From Panax quinquefolius (Eukaryota > Streptophyta > Magnoliopsida > Apiales > Araliaceae): a stretch of 64,000 nucleotides of DNA. Of the stretch, positions 46,227 through 57,597 are shown piece by piece; the stretch's first letter is position 1; each line of letters opens with the position of its first letter. The stretch spans positions 39,738,977 through 39,802,976 of the forward strand of contig CM035151.1 in NCBI GenBank assembly GCA_020205615.1, in the 5' to 3' direction. The notes beneath the pieces are model-generated. The model had not been told where the DNA came from, ran no database searches, and saw only the letters and a list, made by a program, of their open reading frames with translations. The translations under genes were made by a program, and so were the position numbers.

Positions 46227-46304
<78 letters not shown>
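46227..46304. repeat. (TA)n(GT)n compound microsatellite
   Basis: About 20 TA units followed by about 17 GT units and GCGCGC, directly outside the Tat LTR end. It separates the Tat element from the copia-type element. Frames with alternating His-Thr are artefacts. Confidence 0.9.
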
Positions 46305-46311
<7 letters not shown>

Positions 46312-46774
46312 TGCGCTAAACAAGATGGGACAAATAATAACAAATCCGTCAAAGTTTTTATATTAAGTCCTAAGCGTTCAAAGATATTTAGAATATCGAA
46401 CGTCGTCTTGTAGCATGATAAAAAATAATAGAGTATCAATTAATTATTATAAGTTTGTTGTGTCACCACAAGGCTTATATTAATTCTTTGAGATGTTAAT
46501 TTTATCACATTTGATGCTTATAAAGAAAATTGAACAATGTTGTTTTGTTGTGTCACCACAAGGATAAAGTTTTTTTTTGAATATATAGAAGTGTTAGGTT
46601 GGACTTAACTTGAATAATTTTTATTCGGATGTGCCACCACTTGATCAAAATAATTTAAGAGGCAAAATAAAAAGAGTTATATGATGATGTAATTGACAAG
46701 AGTTGTCTACCAATATATTTATATATAGTTTGTTGTGTCACCACAAGGCTATATACATTTGAAATGAGATCTTT
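46305..46774 (+). other. Ty1/copia 5' region with repeated TTGTGTCACCACAA
   Basis: No coding signal. The 14-mer TTGTGTCACCACAA (5-bp stem TTGTG/CACAA, 4-nt loop) occurs at about 46457, 46550 and 46734, with a diverged copy near 46630 (ATGTGCCACCAC), spaced about 90 bp. The copia gag start follows once element E is removed, so this is probably LTR or leader of the copia element. Confidence 0.5.
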
Positions 46775-49107
46775 TGTGACGCCCCCAAAATAGGTATACA
46801 ACACCCATTCTGAGTGCGCCAAATAAATGCATGGAAAGCAAACTACAACTTCAATATCTGATTGTCATGCAAAATCGACAACACATACGGTGAGTTTAAA
46901 TATAAATATTGTCTTCTAGACAATATCCACACTCAAATAAGTGCTCATTACAATTATTCAAACACTATTTTACGAGAAATAGTGAGGAGGATCGCTAAAA
47001 CATCTTTCTAGAACCATCACTCTGTATTCCGACTAGTTCTCCTTTATGTTCTCACCTCCCGAGAAAAATGGAACATAAAGGAAAAGGGTGAGCTCAACTA
47101 TCCCAGTAAAGAATATTATGACTAAGATAATATACAACAAATTATCGTTAGTCTTCAACATGGAAAAATCTGATAAAATATAATAGACAATAAGTTTTAG
47201 ATCAACAACTGCAGCGGAAACATCAATCCATTAGAAGAGTCAAGTAGAGAATGAGTTCTACTATCTTCTAAGATTTAAAAGTCCATCATCAATATTTTAT
47301 CCCTGTAACAACAATCAATATACATCTTTAATCAAATATATTCATCTTTGCACTCTGAGCCAAAGATATTCATTTGTATCACCGATTAGTCATGTTCATC
47401 TCAACACTTGTTCATCTTTGAACTACGGGCCAAAGATATTCATCGATTAATCATTTATCTTTTGCACTACTGGGCCAAAGATATTTAGTAATATCATCAT
47501 TTAGGACTGAGGATGATGAAAAATATTTTAAAGAAAACGAATCTAGTGAGACAGAAGGACAATAGTAGAGATTCGTATAACAGTTTATCCAAGATCAATA
47601 ATACTCCATAATAACCAATTTTGAAGCAAAATTCAAGAATAAAGATCAAAACATGGAGACAATCAAAGATAGTAACCATAATAGACATCTTGGACAAAAA
47701 GAAGAAAATTTCATTTTTCGGTGAATAGTGCCATATTCGTGAATAGTGTCGTATACGTGAATAGTAACCCCGACACAAAATGTTCCAAATTTGATAAAAA
47801 GTTCAGATCAATACTTCGACATAATGATATTGAAGAAGTAATATCATAAATGAAGAAAATAACATCCCTTACCTCAAAATATCAGTACTTCTGATCGGAA
47901 TATCGGTATAAAACTGAAGGAAACTTGCACTGATGAATAGAAACTCACAAAGTATCTAAATACTCACAAAATACACTCAATAATCTAGAGAGAGAAAGAG
48001 AGAAAGCTTATGTTTCTGGTGTAATTTTCAATTCTAACTTAGCCCTCTATTTATAGGAAAATGTTAGCAGACTTGACCTGCAACCTGATGGCTTTACCTG
48101 CTACTATTCCCATCCACCACATTTGAAATAAAATTCAGCACATTTCTTCACCAACCATAAGTGGGGCCCACTCAATTCTAGAATTTTCCACCAAAATGAT
48201 AAATTCTGAAATTCAACAATTTCTAAACCATTCACCTCTTAAAATTCATAACAAATCATACGTTCACTTTTAACGGTTCAAAATTTGTGGACATATACTC
48301 AACTTATATATGTATAACATATCCAAAAATTACAACGATTCAACGGTCAGATTAAAAATTATAACTCACGCAATATATCTCAAAAATACTGATAAAACAC
48401 CTCAACATTAACTCTTTCATTTTTAACCATAAAAAATATATCCAACATTTATATCCATATAAAATAAATATTTCCTTAACATATGAATCAATAATTAATT
48501 ATTCACAAATAAAATTACAGAATCACATTTATGACAACCAGTAGTTCCGAGGAAAAGGGGCTTTCAATAAAATTTCTCTTCTTGGCGGCGCAATTAGGTG
48601 ACCAACCTCTCCTTGATGTAACTTTCTAGACATTGCCAATAATGATATCTAATAATATTATTCAAATAATATAAATTATTGATCGATAATGGAAAATTTC
48701 ATGCAAGTGATAATTATTGAAACAACAATAATATAAAATATCAATGCAGCAATTATTGAATCAATAAAATAAAATATTGAACAGTAACTACTGTAACAAT
48801 TATTGAGTAGTTCCTTCTTACGTAAGGATCAATAATTCATCAATACCGTGCATCCATGCGTATTACTGTATTTTAACCACCAGGTATTCCAACAGTGTTA
48901 ACGGTAACAACTACGCCGTAATTTATAAAAACTCAAACTTGTCGTTTTCTTTATCTGACAGTTATTCGGTTATGGGGCCCATAAATGACTGCGCCGTCGT
49001 ATGAATATTCCCCGACAACAAGAATATTCCACGACCAAACGAATATTCTCCGACAACAATGATTATTTTATAACCACTTGCTTATTTTGCAAAATTTGCA
49101 CATTTCA
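46775..49107 (-). repeat. Element E 3' LTR, truncated at its 5' end
   Basis: Starts TGTGACGCCCCC and follows the 5' LTR copy until AAATTTGCACATTTCA, then continues as RT sequence TATCCATGAAAGCAGC. About 91 bp, including the GGGGTCTTACA end, are missing. TATA decamer at 48047-48056. Confidence 0.88.
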
Positions 49108-49681
49108 TATCCATGAAAGCAGCAGGAGCATTAGTCAATCCAAAAGACATGACTAAGAATTCATAATGCTTTCTGCCGGAGTTACGAAGGTCTTTGGAAT
49201 ATCCTCGGTTTTAATCTTCAAATTGATGATATCGTAAGCTAAGATCGATCTTTGAAAAGAATTATGCTCCTTGCAACTGGTCGAACCGGTCATCAATGTG
49301 AGGTAGCGGATACCTATTCTTGATGGTAACATGGTTTAATTCTCGGTAGTCAATACATAGTCGTTTACTCCCGTCTTTCTTCTTTACGAATAAAATAGGA
49401 GCACCCCAAGGAGATGTACTAGGACGAATGAAACCAATGTCTAACAATTCCTGTAGTTGGACTTTTAACTCCTGAAGTTCAATAGGAGCCATTCGATATG
49501 GGGTTTTAGAAATGGGTTTTGTACCCGGCTCAAGGTCAATAAAGAATTCAACATCACGTTCTAGGGGTAGACCAGGAAGTTCTTCAGGAAATACGTCAAG
49601 AAATTCTCTAACAACAGAAATATTATTCAAATCTGACTTGTCATTGTTCAAATCCATAACATAGGCTAAGAAAAGCGACAT
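49108..49681 (-). pseudogene. Element E protease-RT linker and RT N-part, truncated
   Basis: Frame 49681-49262: [71 protein letters not shown] and [14 protein letters not shown], then TAA. After it, FFSKIDL and the MSFGLTNAPAAFMDM equivalent follow in shifted frames up to 49108, where the element jumps into its LTR. The catalytic FIDD box is lost. Confidence 0.85.
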
Positions 49682-49740
49682 CAGTTTTCAATAAAGCGAA
49701 TAGCTTTATGGCTTGATATGATAGTGGTGATTTTAGTGGT

Positions 49741-50112
49741 TTAGTTATTTGAATTCGTATGACCAATGTGGTTAGGAATATGAAAACTAACAACCTTACG
49801 AAAACAATCAATTTTGGCATGATGATTGGTTAACCAATCAATTCCTAAAATCACATCAAAAGCAAGTATCTTTAAAGAGATAAGATCAACAGGTAATGTG
49901 ATAGTGCCAACTTGGATCATGCAAGATTTATAAACTGTGGATGTAACAAAATTTTCACCCAACGGAGTCTCCGCTGATAAATCAAAGTCTAATTTCTCTG
50001 TAGTCAAGTTTAAACATTGAGCACAAGCATGAGAGATAAAAGAATGGGTAGAACCGGTATCTAGTAAGGTATAAACTTCGCAAGAGTTCAAGATTAGCTT
50101 ACCCGTAATCAC
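49741..50112 (-). CDS. Element E aspartic protease, open frame
   Basis: 123 codons. Active site LLDTGSTHSFIS at residues 16-27, then AQCLNLTTEKLDFDL, ETPLGENFVTS, DLISLKILAFDVILGIDW and CFRKVVSFHIPN. All usual protease landmarks (DTG, ETPLGE, LGIDW) are kept, the cleanest protease in the window. It would cut the Gag-Pol polyprotein. The frame is entered from the zinc-knuckle region after a break; the end at IGHTNSNN follows a shift. Confidence 0.85.
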   Translation of the reverse strand: MITGKLILNSCEVYTLLDTGSTHSFISHACAQCLNLTTEKLDFDLSAETPLGENFVTSTVYKSCMIQVGTITLPVDLISLKILAFDVILGIDWLTNHHAKIDCFRKVVSFHIPNHIGHTNSNN

Positions 50113-51333
50113 CTCGTTCGGGTTCCTCGTGTTTTAGCCAGTCACGACAAACGCTCTTCCAGGAACCACTGATTTCGACTTATCCGGGACAGCCCTTGGA
50201 GTCACCATCCCCATTGAAATTGGTTTTGCTACAGTACAATCCCGAGCTATGTGGCCTTCTTTTCCACAGTTGGAACATACCTTGGATTGTTGTGGACAGT
50301 TTTGGCTGATATATACCTCTTTCCCTCATTTGTAACATCTAACTGGCGGTCGTTCTTCTCCCCTAGAATTTGTTGTTGGTGCTGGTGTTGCTGCTGATGT
50401 CTTCCCGTCATTGTTGAATCTCCTCTTTCTGAAATTTCCACTTTACTCACCTCTCCTATAATCATGGTCACGATGACCACCCGAGTGGTTACCGCCTTTG
50501 TTAGTATTTTTCCCTCCTCGTTGGTTATCATCGCTCTAATGACTGCTGTCACCGGTATGACCCTGGTTGTGGTCCCTCGGTTGCACATACTCATTATCTC
50601 GCTCTAATAATTGAGCCCTATTTACAACATCCGAATATAAAGAAAATTTATGAGATATAAGATATTCTTAGAGAATCTAAGAGCTTTAGACCTCTCGAAA
50701 CATCCTTGTCATTCGTTCCTCATTTTCGACCAAATGAGGTGCAAACTGGATAACTCTGCAAACTTAGCCTCGTCTTTGGGACACCGTCATGTTGTTTTGT
50801 TCGATCGATAAACTCCACCTCCTTCATATGATGAAAACTTTCAGAAAGTACTTGTCATTGAATAGTTTCGAAATGTTTCCCAAGACATCTTTGAGTGCGG
50901 TTGGTGGAGTGCGCTTCTGAGACTCCCACCGGTGATACGCCTCACCGCATGAACATAAAGGTGGCGAATGGAACCTTCGTTCCTCCATGCATCCCAAGAC
51001 ATCGAATATCTTGGTAATTTGCTTGACCCACATTTCCGCTTATGATCGGATCCGGCTTTCCCTTAAATTCGGTGGTCCCAACTCTTTGAAGCGCTTGCAT
51101 TTGTGATAAGCCGCGCATTGCTATCATTTCCACCCGTATTCTGTGCACGAGTTTCCCTTGTCTGGTTTTGCATAAAATGCAAAAAACTTCTGAACATCCC
51201 ATCATTCATCATTTGTTCGGTAGTGTTGTTTATAGGAGAATTATTGCCTTCCTGTTGCAAATTTCTCCTGGTTTGTAACTAAAGGTTGTTCCACAGTCTC
51301 ATACACTCCATTGTTAACGTTCTCAGTAGCCAT
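50113..51333 (-). pseudogene. Element E gag and zinc knuckles, frameshifted
   Basis: Start MATENVNNGVYETVE at 51333. Frames then change through MNDGMFRSFLHFMQNQTRE, FKGKPDPII, and the knuckle region. The second knuckle is complete as [14 protein letters not shown] near 50235-50280; the first is damaged (a stop replaces its second Cys). At least five frame changes. The gag centre near 50650-50700 has also lost sequence. Confidence 0.7.
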
Positions 51334-51507
51334 TCTTAAATACTACCATAAAACAAGGGTTAATTAAACAAATTAATATATCACATAATATCCCTATATT
51401 ATGACTGACCAAGAAATAAGCTTAGATAGGACACACTAGCGAAGGATTTACTCATCTCTCCCCTCCTAGTTCTATTCCCCGATCTCCGCCAGAGACCATA
51501 TCCCTAA

Positions 51508-51519
51508 GCTCTAAAACCA
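51508..51519 (-). other. Element E primer binding site
   Basis: Minus-strand TGGTTTTAGAGC, two bases inside the 5' LTR; three changes from TGGTATCAGAGC. Confidence 0.65.
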
Positions 51520-51521
51520 AC

Positions 51522-53962
51522 TGTGACGCCCCCAAAATAGGTATACAACACCCATTCTGTGTCGCCAAATACATGGTATAGAAAGCAAACTACAACTTCA
51601 ATAATACAATTGTCGTTCAAAATACGACAACACATACTGTGAGTTTAAATATAAATATTGTCTTCTAGACAATATACACACTCAAATAAGTCTTCATTAC
51701 AATTATTCAAACACTATTTTACATAAATAGTGAGGACTACTAAAACATCTTTCTAGAACCATCACTCCGTACCCCGACTAGTTCCTGCTATGTTCTCACC
51801 TCCTGAGAAAAATGGAACAAAAAGGAAAAGGGTGAGCTCAACTAGCCCAGTAAAAAATATTATATATACAACAAATTATCGTTAGTCTTCAACAGGGAAA
51901 AATCTGATAAAATATAATAGACAACAAGTTTTAGATCAACAACTGCAGCGGAAACAGTAATTCATTAGAAGAGTCAAGTAGGGAATGAGTTCTACTATCT
52001 TCTAAGATTTAAAAGTCCATCATCAATATTTTATCCCTGTAACAACAATCAATATACATCTTTAATCAAATATATTCATCTTTGCACTACAGGCCAAAGA
52101 TATTCATTTGTATCACCAGTTGGTCATGTTCATCTCAACACCTGTTCATCTTTGCACTACGGGCCAAAGATATTCATCAGTTAATCATTTATCTTTGCAC
52201 TACAAGCTAAAGATATTTAGTAATATCATCATTTAGGACTGAGGATGATGAAAAATATTTTAAAGAAAACGAATCTAGTGAGACAGAAGGACAATAGTAG
52301 GGATTCGTATAACAGTTTATCCAAGATCAATAATACTCCATAATAACCAATTTAGAAGCAAAATTCAAGAATAAAGATCAAAACATGGATACAATCAAAG
52401 ATAGTAACCATAATAGACATCTTGGACAAAAAGAAGAAAATTTCATTTTTCGGTGAATAGTGCCGTATACGTGAATAGTAACCCCGACACAAAATGTTCC
52501 AAATTTGATAAAAAGTTTAGATCAATACTTCGACATAATGATATTGAAGAAGTAATATCATATATGAAGAAAATAATATCCCTTACCTCAAAATATAAAT
52601 TACTTACGACCGGAATATCGGTATAAAAATTTGAAGGAAACTTGCACTGATGAATAGAAACTCACAAAGTATCTACATACTCACAAAATACACTCAATAA
52701 TGTAGAGAGAGAAAGAGAGAAAGCTTATGTTTCTGGTGTGATTTTCAATTCTAACTTAGCCCTCTATTTATAGGAAAATGTTAGCAGACTTGACCTGCAA
52801 CCTGATGGCTTTACCTGCTACTATTCCCACCCACCACATTTGAAATAAAATTCAGCACATTTCTTCACCAACCACAAGTGGGGCCCACTCAATTCTAGAA
52901 TTTTCCACCAAAATGATAAATTCTGAAATTCAACAATTTCTGAACCAGTCACCTCTTAAAATTAATAACAAATCATACGTTCATTTTTAACGGTTCAAAT
53001 TTTGTAGACATATACTCAACTTATATATGTATAACATATCCAAAAATTACAACGATCCAAATTCGGATTAAAATTATAACTCATTTAATATATCTCTAAA
53101 ATACTAGTTTAATTTTTAATACCTTCATTCAAACAAAAATCTTGATAAAATACCTCAACATTAACTCTTTCATTTTAACCACAAAAATATATCCAACATT
53201 TATATACACATAAAATAAATATTTCCTTAACATATGAATCAATAATTAATTATTCACAAATAATATTATAGAATCACATTTATGACAACCGGTAGTTCTA
53301 GAGAAGAGGGCTTTCAATAAGAATTTCTCTCCTTCTTGGTAGCATGATTAGGTGACCAAACCTCTCCTTGATGAAACTTTCTAGACATTGCCAATAATGC
53401 TATCTAATAATATTATTCAAATAATATGAATTATTGATCCGATAATGGGAAATCTTGGCAAAGTTGACAATTATTGAAACAACAATAATATAAAATATCA
53501 ACGCATGATTATTGAATCAATAAAATAAAATATTGAGCGAAACTCATCGTAAAAATTATTGAGTAGTGCCTTCTTTACGTAAGGATCAATAATTCATCAA
53601 TACCGTGCATCCACGCGTATTACTATATTTTAACCACCGGGTATTCCAACAGTGTTAACGGTAACAACTACGCCGTTATTTATAAAAACTCAAACTTGTC
53701 GTTTTCTTCATCCGATAGTTTTTTACATTATGGAGCCCATAAATGATTATGGCAAGTGCATTTAATATTCCCGACAACAAGAATATTCCACGACCAAACG
53801 AATACTCTCCGACAACAATGATTATTTTATAAGCACTTGCTTATTTTGCAAAATTTGCACATTTCACCCATGACCAGAGAATTATATCAAATTAATACCT
53901 TATTATTCACAATAATAATTAGAGGAAATTCGATTTTATTTATAATAAGTTGGGGTCTTACA
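51522..53962 (-). repeat. Element E 5' LTR
   Basis: 2,441 bp, TGTGACGCCCCC to GGGGTCTTACA. TATA decamer at 52764-52773, hairpin units at 52075-52215, GAATATTCC units with 20-bp spacing at 53766-53810. Between the TATA box and the GAATATTC units it carries sequence not shared with C or D (CACAAGTGGGGCCCAC region, 52872-52888), so E is a distinct subfamily. Confidence 0.9.
52764..52773 (-). promoter_or_regulatory. TATA box of E 5' LTR
   Basis: Minus-strand CTATAAATAG; conserved LTR position. Confidence 0.6.
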
Positions 53963-53967
53963 TCTTT

Positions 53968-54203
53968 ATTCTTACTAGCAAATCTTTAATTAGATTTTGC
54001 CGAGCTATATAAGTGAGGATAATATAGTTTGAAGAAAATAGTGGGAGATACCAATTTAAAACAAGACCTAATTTATTTTGGTAATTAATAATAGAATTTA
54101 TGCTAAAATATTATTAATTACAAATTCATTTACAAAATTTTACAATGTCTAAATTACTATCACCGTGAAGCATATTAGATGATATTTAATCGGAACGAAT
54201 TAA
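53968..54203 (+). other. Ty1/copia leader
   Basis: AT-rich sequence between the E insertion and the copia gag start. AATAGTGGGAGATACCAA at 54038-54055 includes AGTGGGAG, which elsewhere in copia elements is a polypurine motif, but its location before gag makes that role unlikely. No gene. Confidence 0.4.
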
Positions 54204-54980
54204 ATGGATTGGTTAAGGAATTTGAGAATAGTTCTTATGGCTGAAAAGCTATCTTATGTCCTTAATACACCTATCCCTGCAATGGTTGCATACAATGCCT
54301 CTGAGGAAGAGATTGCTACTTTTAGAAAGTGGCAAGATGATGCAGAGTTAGCTCAATGCATCATTCTCGCATCCATGAGTAACGAGCTTTAGCGTTAGTA
54401 TGAAATTATTGATGCTCCTACTATATTCCTGCACATCAAGTAGTTGATGGTGAGGAAAATAGGACTGATAGATATCAGATATCTAAAGAGCTCTTCTGAT
54501 CTAGAATGGTCGATGACACTACAGTACAGACAAAAGTCCTTAACACAATCAATTTGATTGAACAATTAGGACAACAGGTTTTATCATGGATGGAGAGTTG
54601 AGTCAAGATTTGACCTTGTACTCAATTCCGGACTCTTTTCACAATTGTTGTGAATTTTTCATTTGAACAAGTTAGATATCATCCTCGCTGATTTGCTTAA
54701 CATGTTGAAAAATGTTGAGAGTCACTTTCCAACCAAGAAAGACCTAGTCTTATTAGTAGGGGCCAAATGCTCTTCTGAAAAGAAGAATGATTCTAAGAAG
54801 GTAAATAGAAAGGCAAAAACAAAGGATAATAAGTACAAAACTGATAAGGATAGCAAAGGAGTTTACTTCCATTATAATAAGCCTGAACACTGGAAAGGAA
54901 ACTGCGAGAAGCATCTTGTAGAGGCTAACAAAAGAAGCTTAGTGAAGTTTCGGTTACAAAATAATTTTGTTCATGATTGA
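54204..54980 (+). pseudogene. Ty1/copia gag with worn zinc knuckle
   Basis: MDWLRNLRIVLMAEKLSYVL at 54204 is the start of the copia gag domain, followed by FRKWQDDAELAQCIILASM. After a stop at 54390, shifted frames give DGEENRTDRYQISKEL and MVDDTTVQTKVLNTINL, then 54663-54980 gives KLDIILADLLNMLKNVESHF, a Lys-rich linker and FHYNKPEHWKGNCEKHL. The last is the CCHC knuckle with the first two Cys changed (the usual form is C-x2-C). It is then interrupted in the protease by element F. Confidence 0.8.
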
Positions 54981-54994
54981 AATTAATCTTTTTA

Positions 54995-55145
54995 TACGTT
55001 AAGATTCTACTTGGGTATTGGATACCAGCTTTAGTTCTCATAAATATAGATTTATGAAGGGACCAAACAGAAGTAGAAAGCTAAACATAGGATAAGTAGT
55101 CCTTTGTCTGCTAAATGAAGCAAAGGTTGCTGGATTAGGCATAGG
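54995..55145 (+). pseudogene. Ty1/copia protease N-part
   Basis: TWVLDTSFSSH near 55010-55042 corresponds to the copia WVLDTGCGSH active-site region; the catalytic Gly is lost. RKLNIG and LLNEAKVAGLGIG follow, and the frame is cut by the F insertion at ATAGG. Confidence 0.7.
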
Positions 55146-56477
55146 TGTGAGACCCCAGATTTTATGAATAAAGATTTAATTTTCTCGAAATAATTTTTTA
55201 AATATTATGGTGTGGATTTGCTATAATGTTATAGTTGTGGGTAATATTTATAAATTTTGCAAAGTACGCAAGTTGTTATATAATATTCGATTGGTCGGGG
55301 AATATTATTTTTATCGGGGAATATCCGTACGACGGTACAATCATTGGTGGACCCCCACAACGGAATTATTGTCGGATTGAGAAAATGACAAAAATACTTT
55401 ATGAAAATAACGGCGAAAGTTTTACCGTTAACTGTTGAACTACCCGATAGTAAAAAAATCTGATGTCTGGCGTGGTTGCATAGTAGCACGCGGTATTGAT
55501 TATTGATGCTTACGTGAGAAGTCACTCAGTTATACTCAATTATTGCTACAGTAATTGTTGCATCATATCTCTCATATTATTGTTTCGATTATTGTCATAG
55601 TATCATCTGCATAATATGTTATTTTATTAAATCAATAATTGAGGCGACAAAGTTATTCATATTATTAAATTGCAATATTTACAATGTCTAGAAGTTACAT
55701 CGAGGAGAGGTTTGGTCACCTAATTCATGGCATGATAGGGAGAAATCCTTATTGGAAAGCCCCTCTTTCTTGGGAACGACACTGGTTGATAAATATTATG
55801 AGTTATAATATTAATGATGAATGTTATTAAAATTGAAGTTGTGTTAGGAGTTGAATTTGGAGAGCGGACGTGATATTTGAGTCGGAACGATGAAATTAGT
55901 AAAATAATCTATAAACACAAAATTTTCGTAATTCACTATTTGGTGAAAAGTCAACAGTTGACTTTTTCGGGAAAAGTCAAACTTCGAAATTTTAAAATTT
56001 ATATTTTTGATAAAAATGGTTTCATTGTGTTGGAATTATTTGTGTTAGTGAAAATCGACAATTATTTCGATAATAATTGATGTCTGGAGGTTATATTGAT
56101 CAATCGGGTATTTAACCGGATAAATGAGCAATTGATTGCTATTATTTCACATGATTATAACTATTTGTTCACATGTGTATACTATTATTTCACATTCTTG
56201 TTACTATTAGGGGAGTTGGTGCAAGATTGATAATACTTGCATGACTAAGTTAAAAATGGAGGTATAGATGGAGGTACTATACTGTAATTCATTTTTTTCA
56301 CATGCTTATACTATTGATTCACATGATTGAACTATTGATTCACATTATTTACTATTAGGGGAGGTGGTGCAAGTTTGATAATACTTGCAGGACTAAATTA
56401 AAAATGAAAGAAAAGTTGTAGGTATTGTCTTTGTAATTTTTGAGCCCCAAGCGTGCAATTATCGAAACTATATTTTC

Positions 56478-56487
56478 CTATAAATAG
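56478..56487 (+). promoter_or_regulatory. TATA box of solo LTR F
   Basis: CTATAAATAG followed by AGAGAGAAATTATAGAGAG about 60 bp downstream. Confidence 0.6.
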
Positions 56488-56689
56488 AAGCTCATTCTTC
56501 CTTCATTTCTCACCAATTCACAAAAGCTTTAGAGCGATTATTATAGAGAGAAATTATAGAGAGAAAAAAGAAGAGACGTCTGCTACCTCACTATTCCAGT
56601 ATCCAGTTTTTTCCAAGGTAGGGAGTATTATTTCTTTCTTATCTATGAAGAGAACTTCTGTTATTTCATTCTTTATTATTCTGTTGGAA

Positions 56690-57060
56690 TAACATGTATA
56701 CACGGGCTACCCTATACTTGGTGAAATTCTTCTGTTGTTCCATTCTTTATCATTCTGTTGGAACATCCTGTTTGTGCGTTCTATGCCGGACATGGTTCCG
56801 TCTTTATTATTCATTGGAATATCTCATGCTGTGCGTTTTTCTTGGGACTGATTCCATCTTTATTATTACATTGCAATATCACATGCGTGTGTTTTACACG
56901 GACTGATTAAAATCTTTATTATTTTGTTGGAATATCACATGCATGCATTTTATGCTCGACACGATTCGTCTTTTTATTATTCTTTGGAATATCACATGCA
57001 TGCGTTTTACTGGGACCTAATTCCGTTATTTATTATTCATTTGAATAACCCGCTCATGCG
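56690..57060 (+). repeat. post-TATA minisatellite of solo LTR F
   Basis: Six or so units of about 55-60 bp built from TTTATTATTCTGTTGGAAYA, TCACATGCATGCGTTTTAC and GACTGATTCCGT. Same array as in A and G LTRs. Confidence 0.75.
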
Positions 57061-57358
57061 ATCTATCGCATGCACGGTGATTTCTTTTGTTATTCCATTC
57101 TTTATTATACTCAGGTTGGTTAAAGTTTTGACTTTATACTCCATGAAATTAGTGGAATATCCTTGATATTTGCACTTCATCCAAAGATATCTTTTCATGG
57201 AAATATTCTTACGAGCATTCTTGAATTTTACTCTACAAAGCGATTATCATGTTGACAATTTGGACGTTATTAGTTCTGGATAAAATAATTCTTGAACTTG
57301 TTTTATTGAATTCTTATATCATTGTCATCATCCTCATGTTTATATTTTGTTGAAAGTC

Positions 57359-57597
57359 ATCTGTGGCCTATAGTGCATAGATGGACTTGGTATGATTATG
57401 ACCAGGGATTATTCGGTGTAATCATGACCGTAATGTTACAAATGACGTGATAAAAGTCCTCATTGGCCTGTAATGCATTGATGGACAGTTGTTGGCATGA
57501 TCATGACCATTAATGAATACACAAATATTCTTGGTCCGTAGTGCATGGATAATTGTGGTCGTGATACTAAAGAATATCCTTGGCCATAGTGCATGGG
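57359..57597 (+). repeat. four hairpin units in family 1 LTR (copy F)
   Basis: Units at 57359-57382, 57460-57481, 57527-57550 and 57575-57597 share the loop GCCTGTAGTG (variants) between short stems. First-unit stem ATCTGTG/CATAGAT; second TCATTG/CATTGA; third ATTCTTG/CATGGAT; fourth ATCCTTG/CATGGGT. Changes in one arm are matched in the other at stem position four. Confidence 0.8.

Larger units (their letters stand above)
704..46227 (-). mobile_element. Tat/Ogre-like Ty3/gypsy element, broken host of nested insertions
   Basis: Reading the minus strand from right to left: 5' LTR start TGTAGACACTC at 46227, TATA box at 45444-45453, primer site at 16700-16717, gag-like frame 15795-15196, RT 14940-14244, RNase H end and integrase zinc domain 14160-13685, integrase C-terminus 13640-13427, then 3' repeats. 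Removing the nested elements (904-13128 and 17580-44575) restores this order. The 3' LTR is not seen and presumably lies left of the window. Pol is heavily deleted. Tat/Ogre assignment comes from RT wording such as VFAWSHEDM and FITPWGTFFYR and from a tRNA-Arg-like GCGACTC primer motif. Confidence 0.7.
16720..46227 (-). repeat. Tat 5' LTR, split by elements B and D
   Basis: The outer end TGTAGACACTCAAAATTCC is at 46227; the inner end lies by the primer site near 16720. Removing 17580-44575 leaves about 2.5 kb. It contains the hairpin array (45851-46160), the TATA box (45444-45453), the (TA)n-bearing minisatellite (44576-45160, resuming as related A-rich units at 17400-17579), and GGTGTTAGGCACCCCCCC near 16849, a motif familiar from this end of Tat/Ogre elements. 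Open frames at 45344-45640 have no domain. Confidence 0.6.
46775..53962 (-). mobile_element. Element E: chromovirus with deleted 3' half, family 2
   Basis: Perfect 5-bp target duplication TCTTT at 46770-46774 and 53963-53967. Order from the right: 5' LTR 51522-53962, primer site, gag 51333 leftward, protease, RT N-part, then a direct jump at about 49107 into the 3' LTR. Lost are the RT catalytic box, RNase H, integrase, chromodomain, polypurine tract and the outer 91 bp of the 3' LTR, roughly 2.5 kb by comparison with element A. Because both outer ends carry the duplication, the deletion came after insertion. Confidence 0.92.

Noticed and set aside
46075..46439. Frames with His-Thr and Tyr-Ile or Cys-Val runs
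   Set aside because: Products of (GT)n(TA)n at 46227-46304.
54038..54055. AGTGGGAG as a copia polypurine tract with a 3' LTR following
   Set aside because: It precedes gag and no LTR start follows, so it is probably chance.
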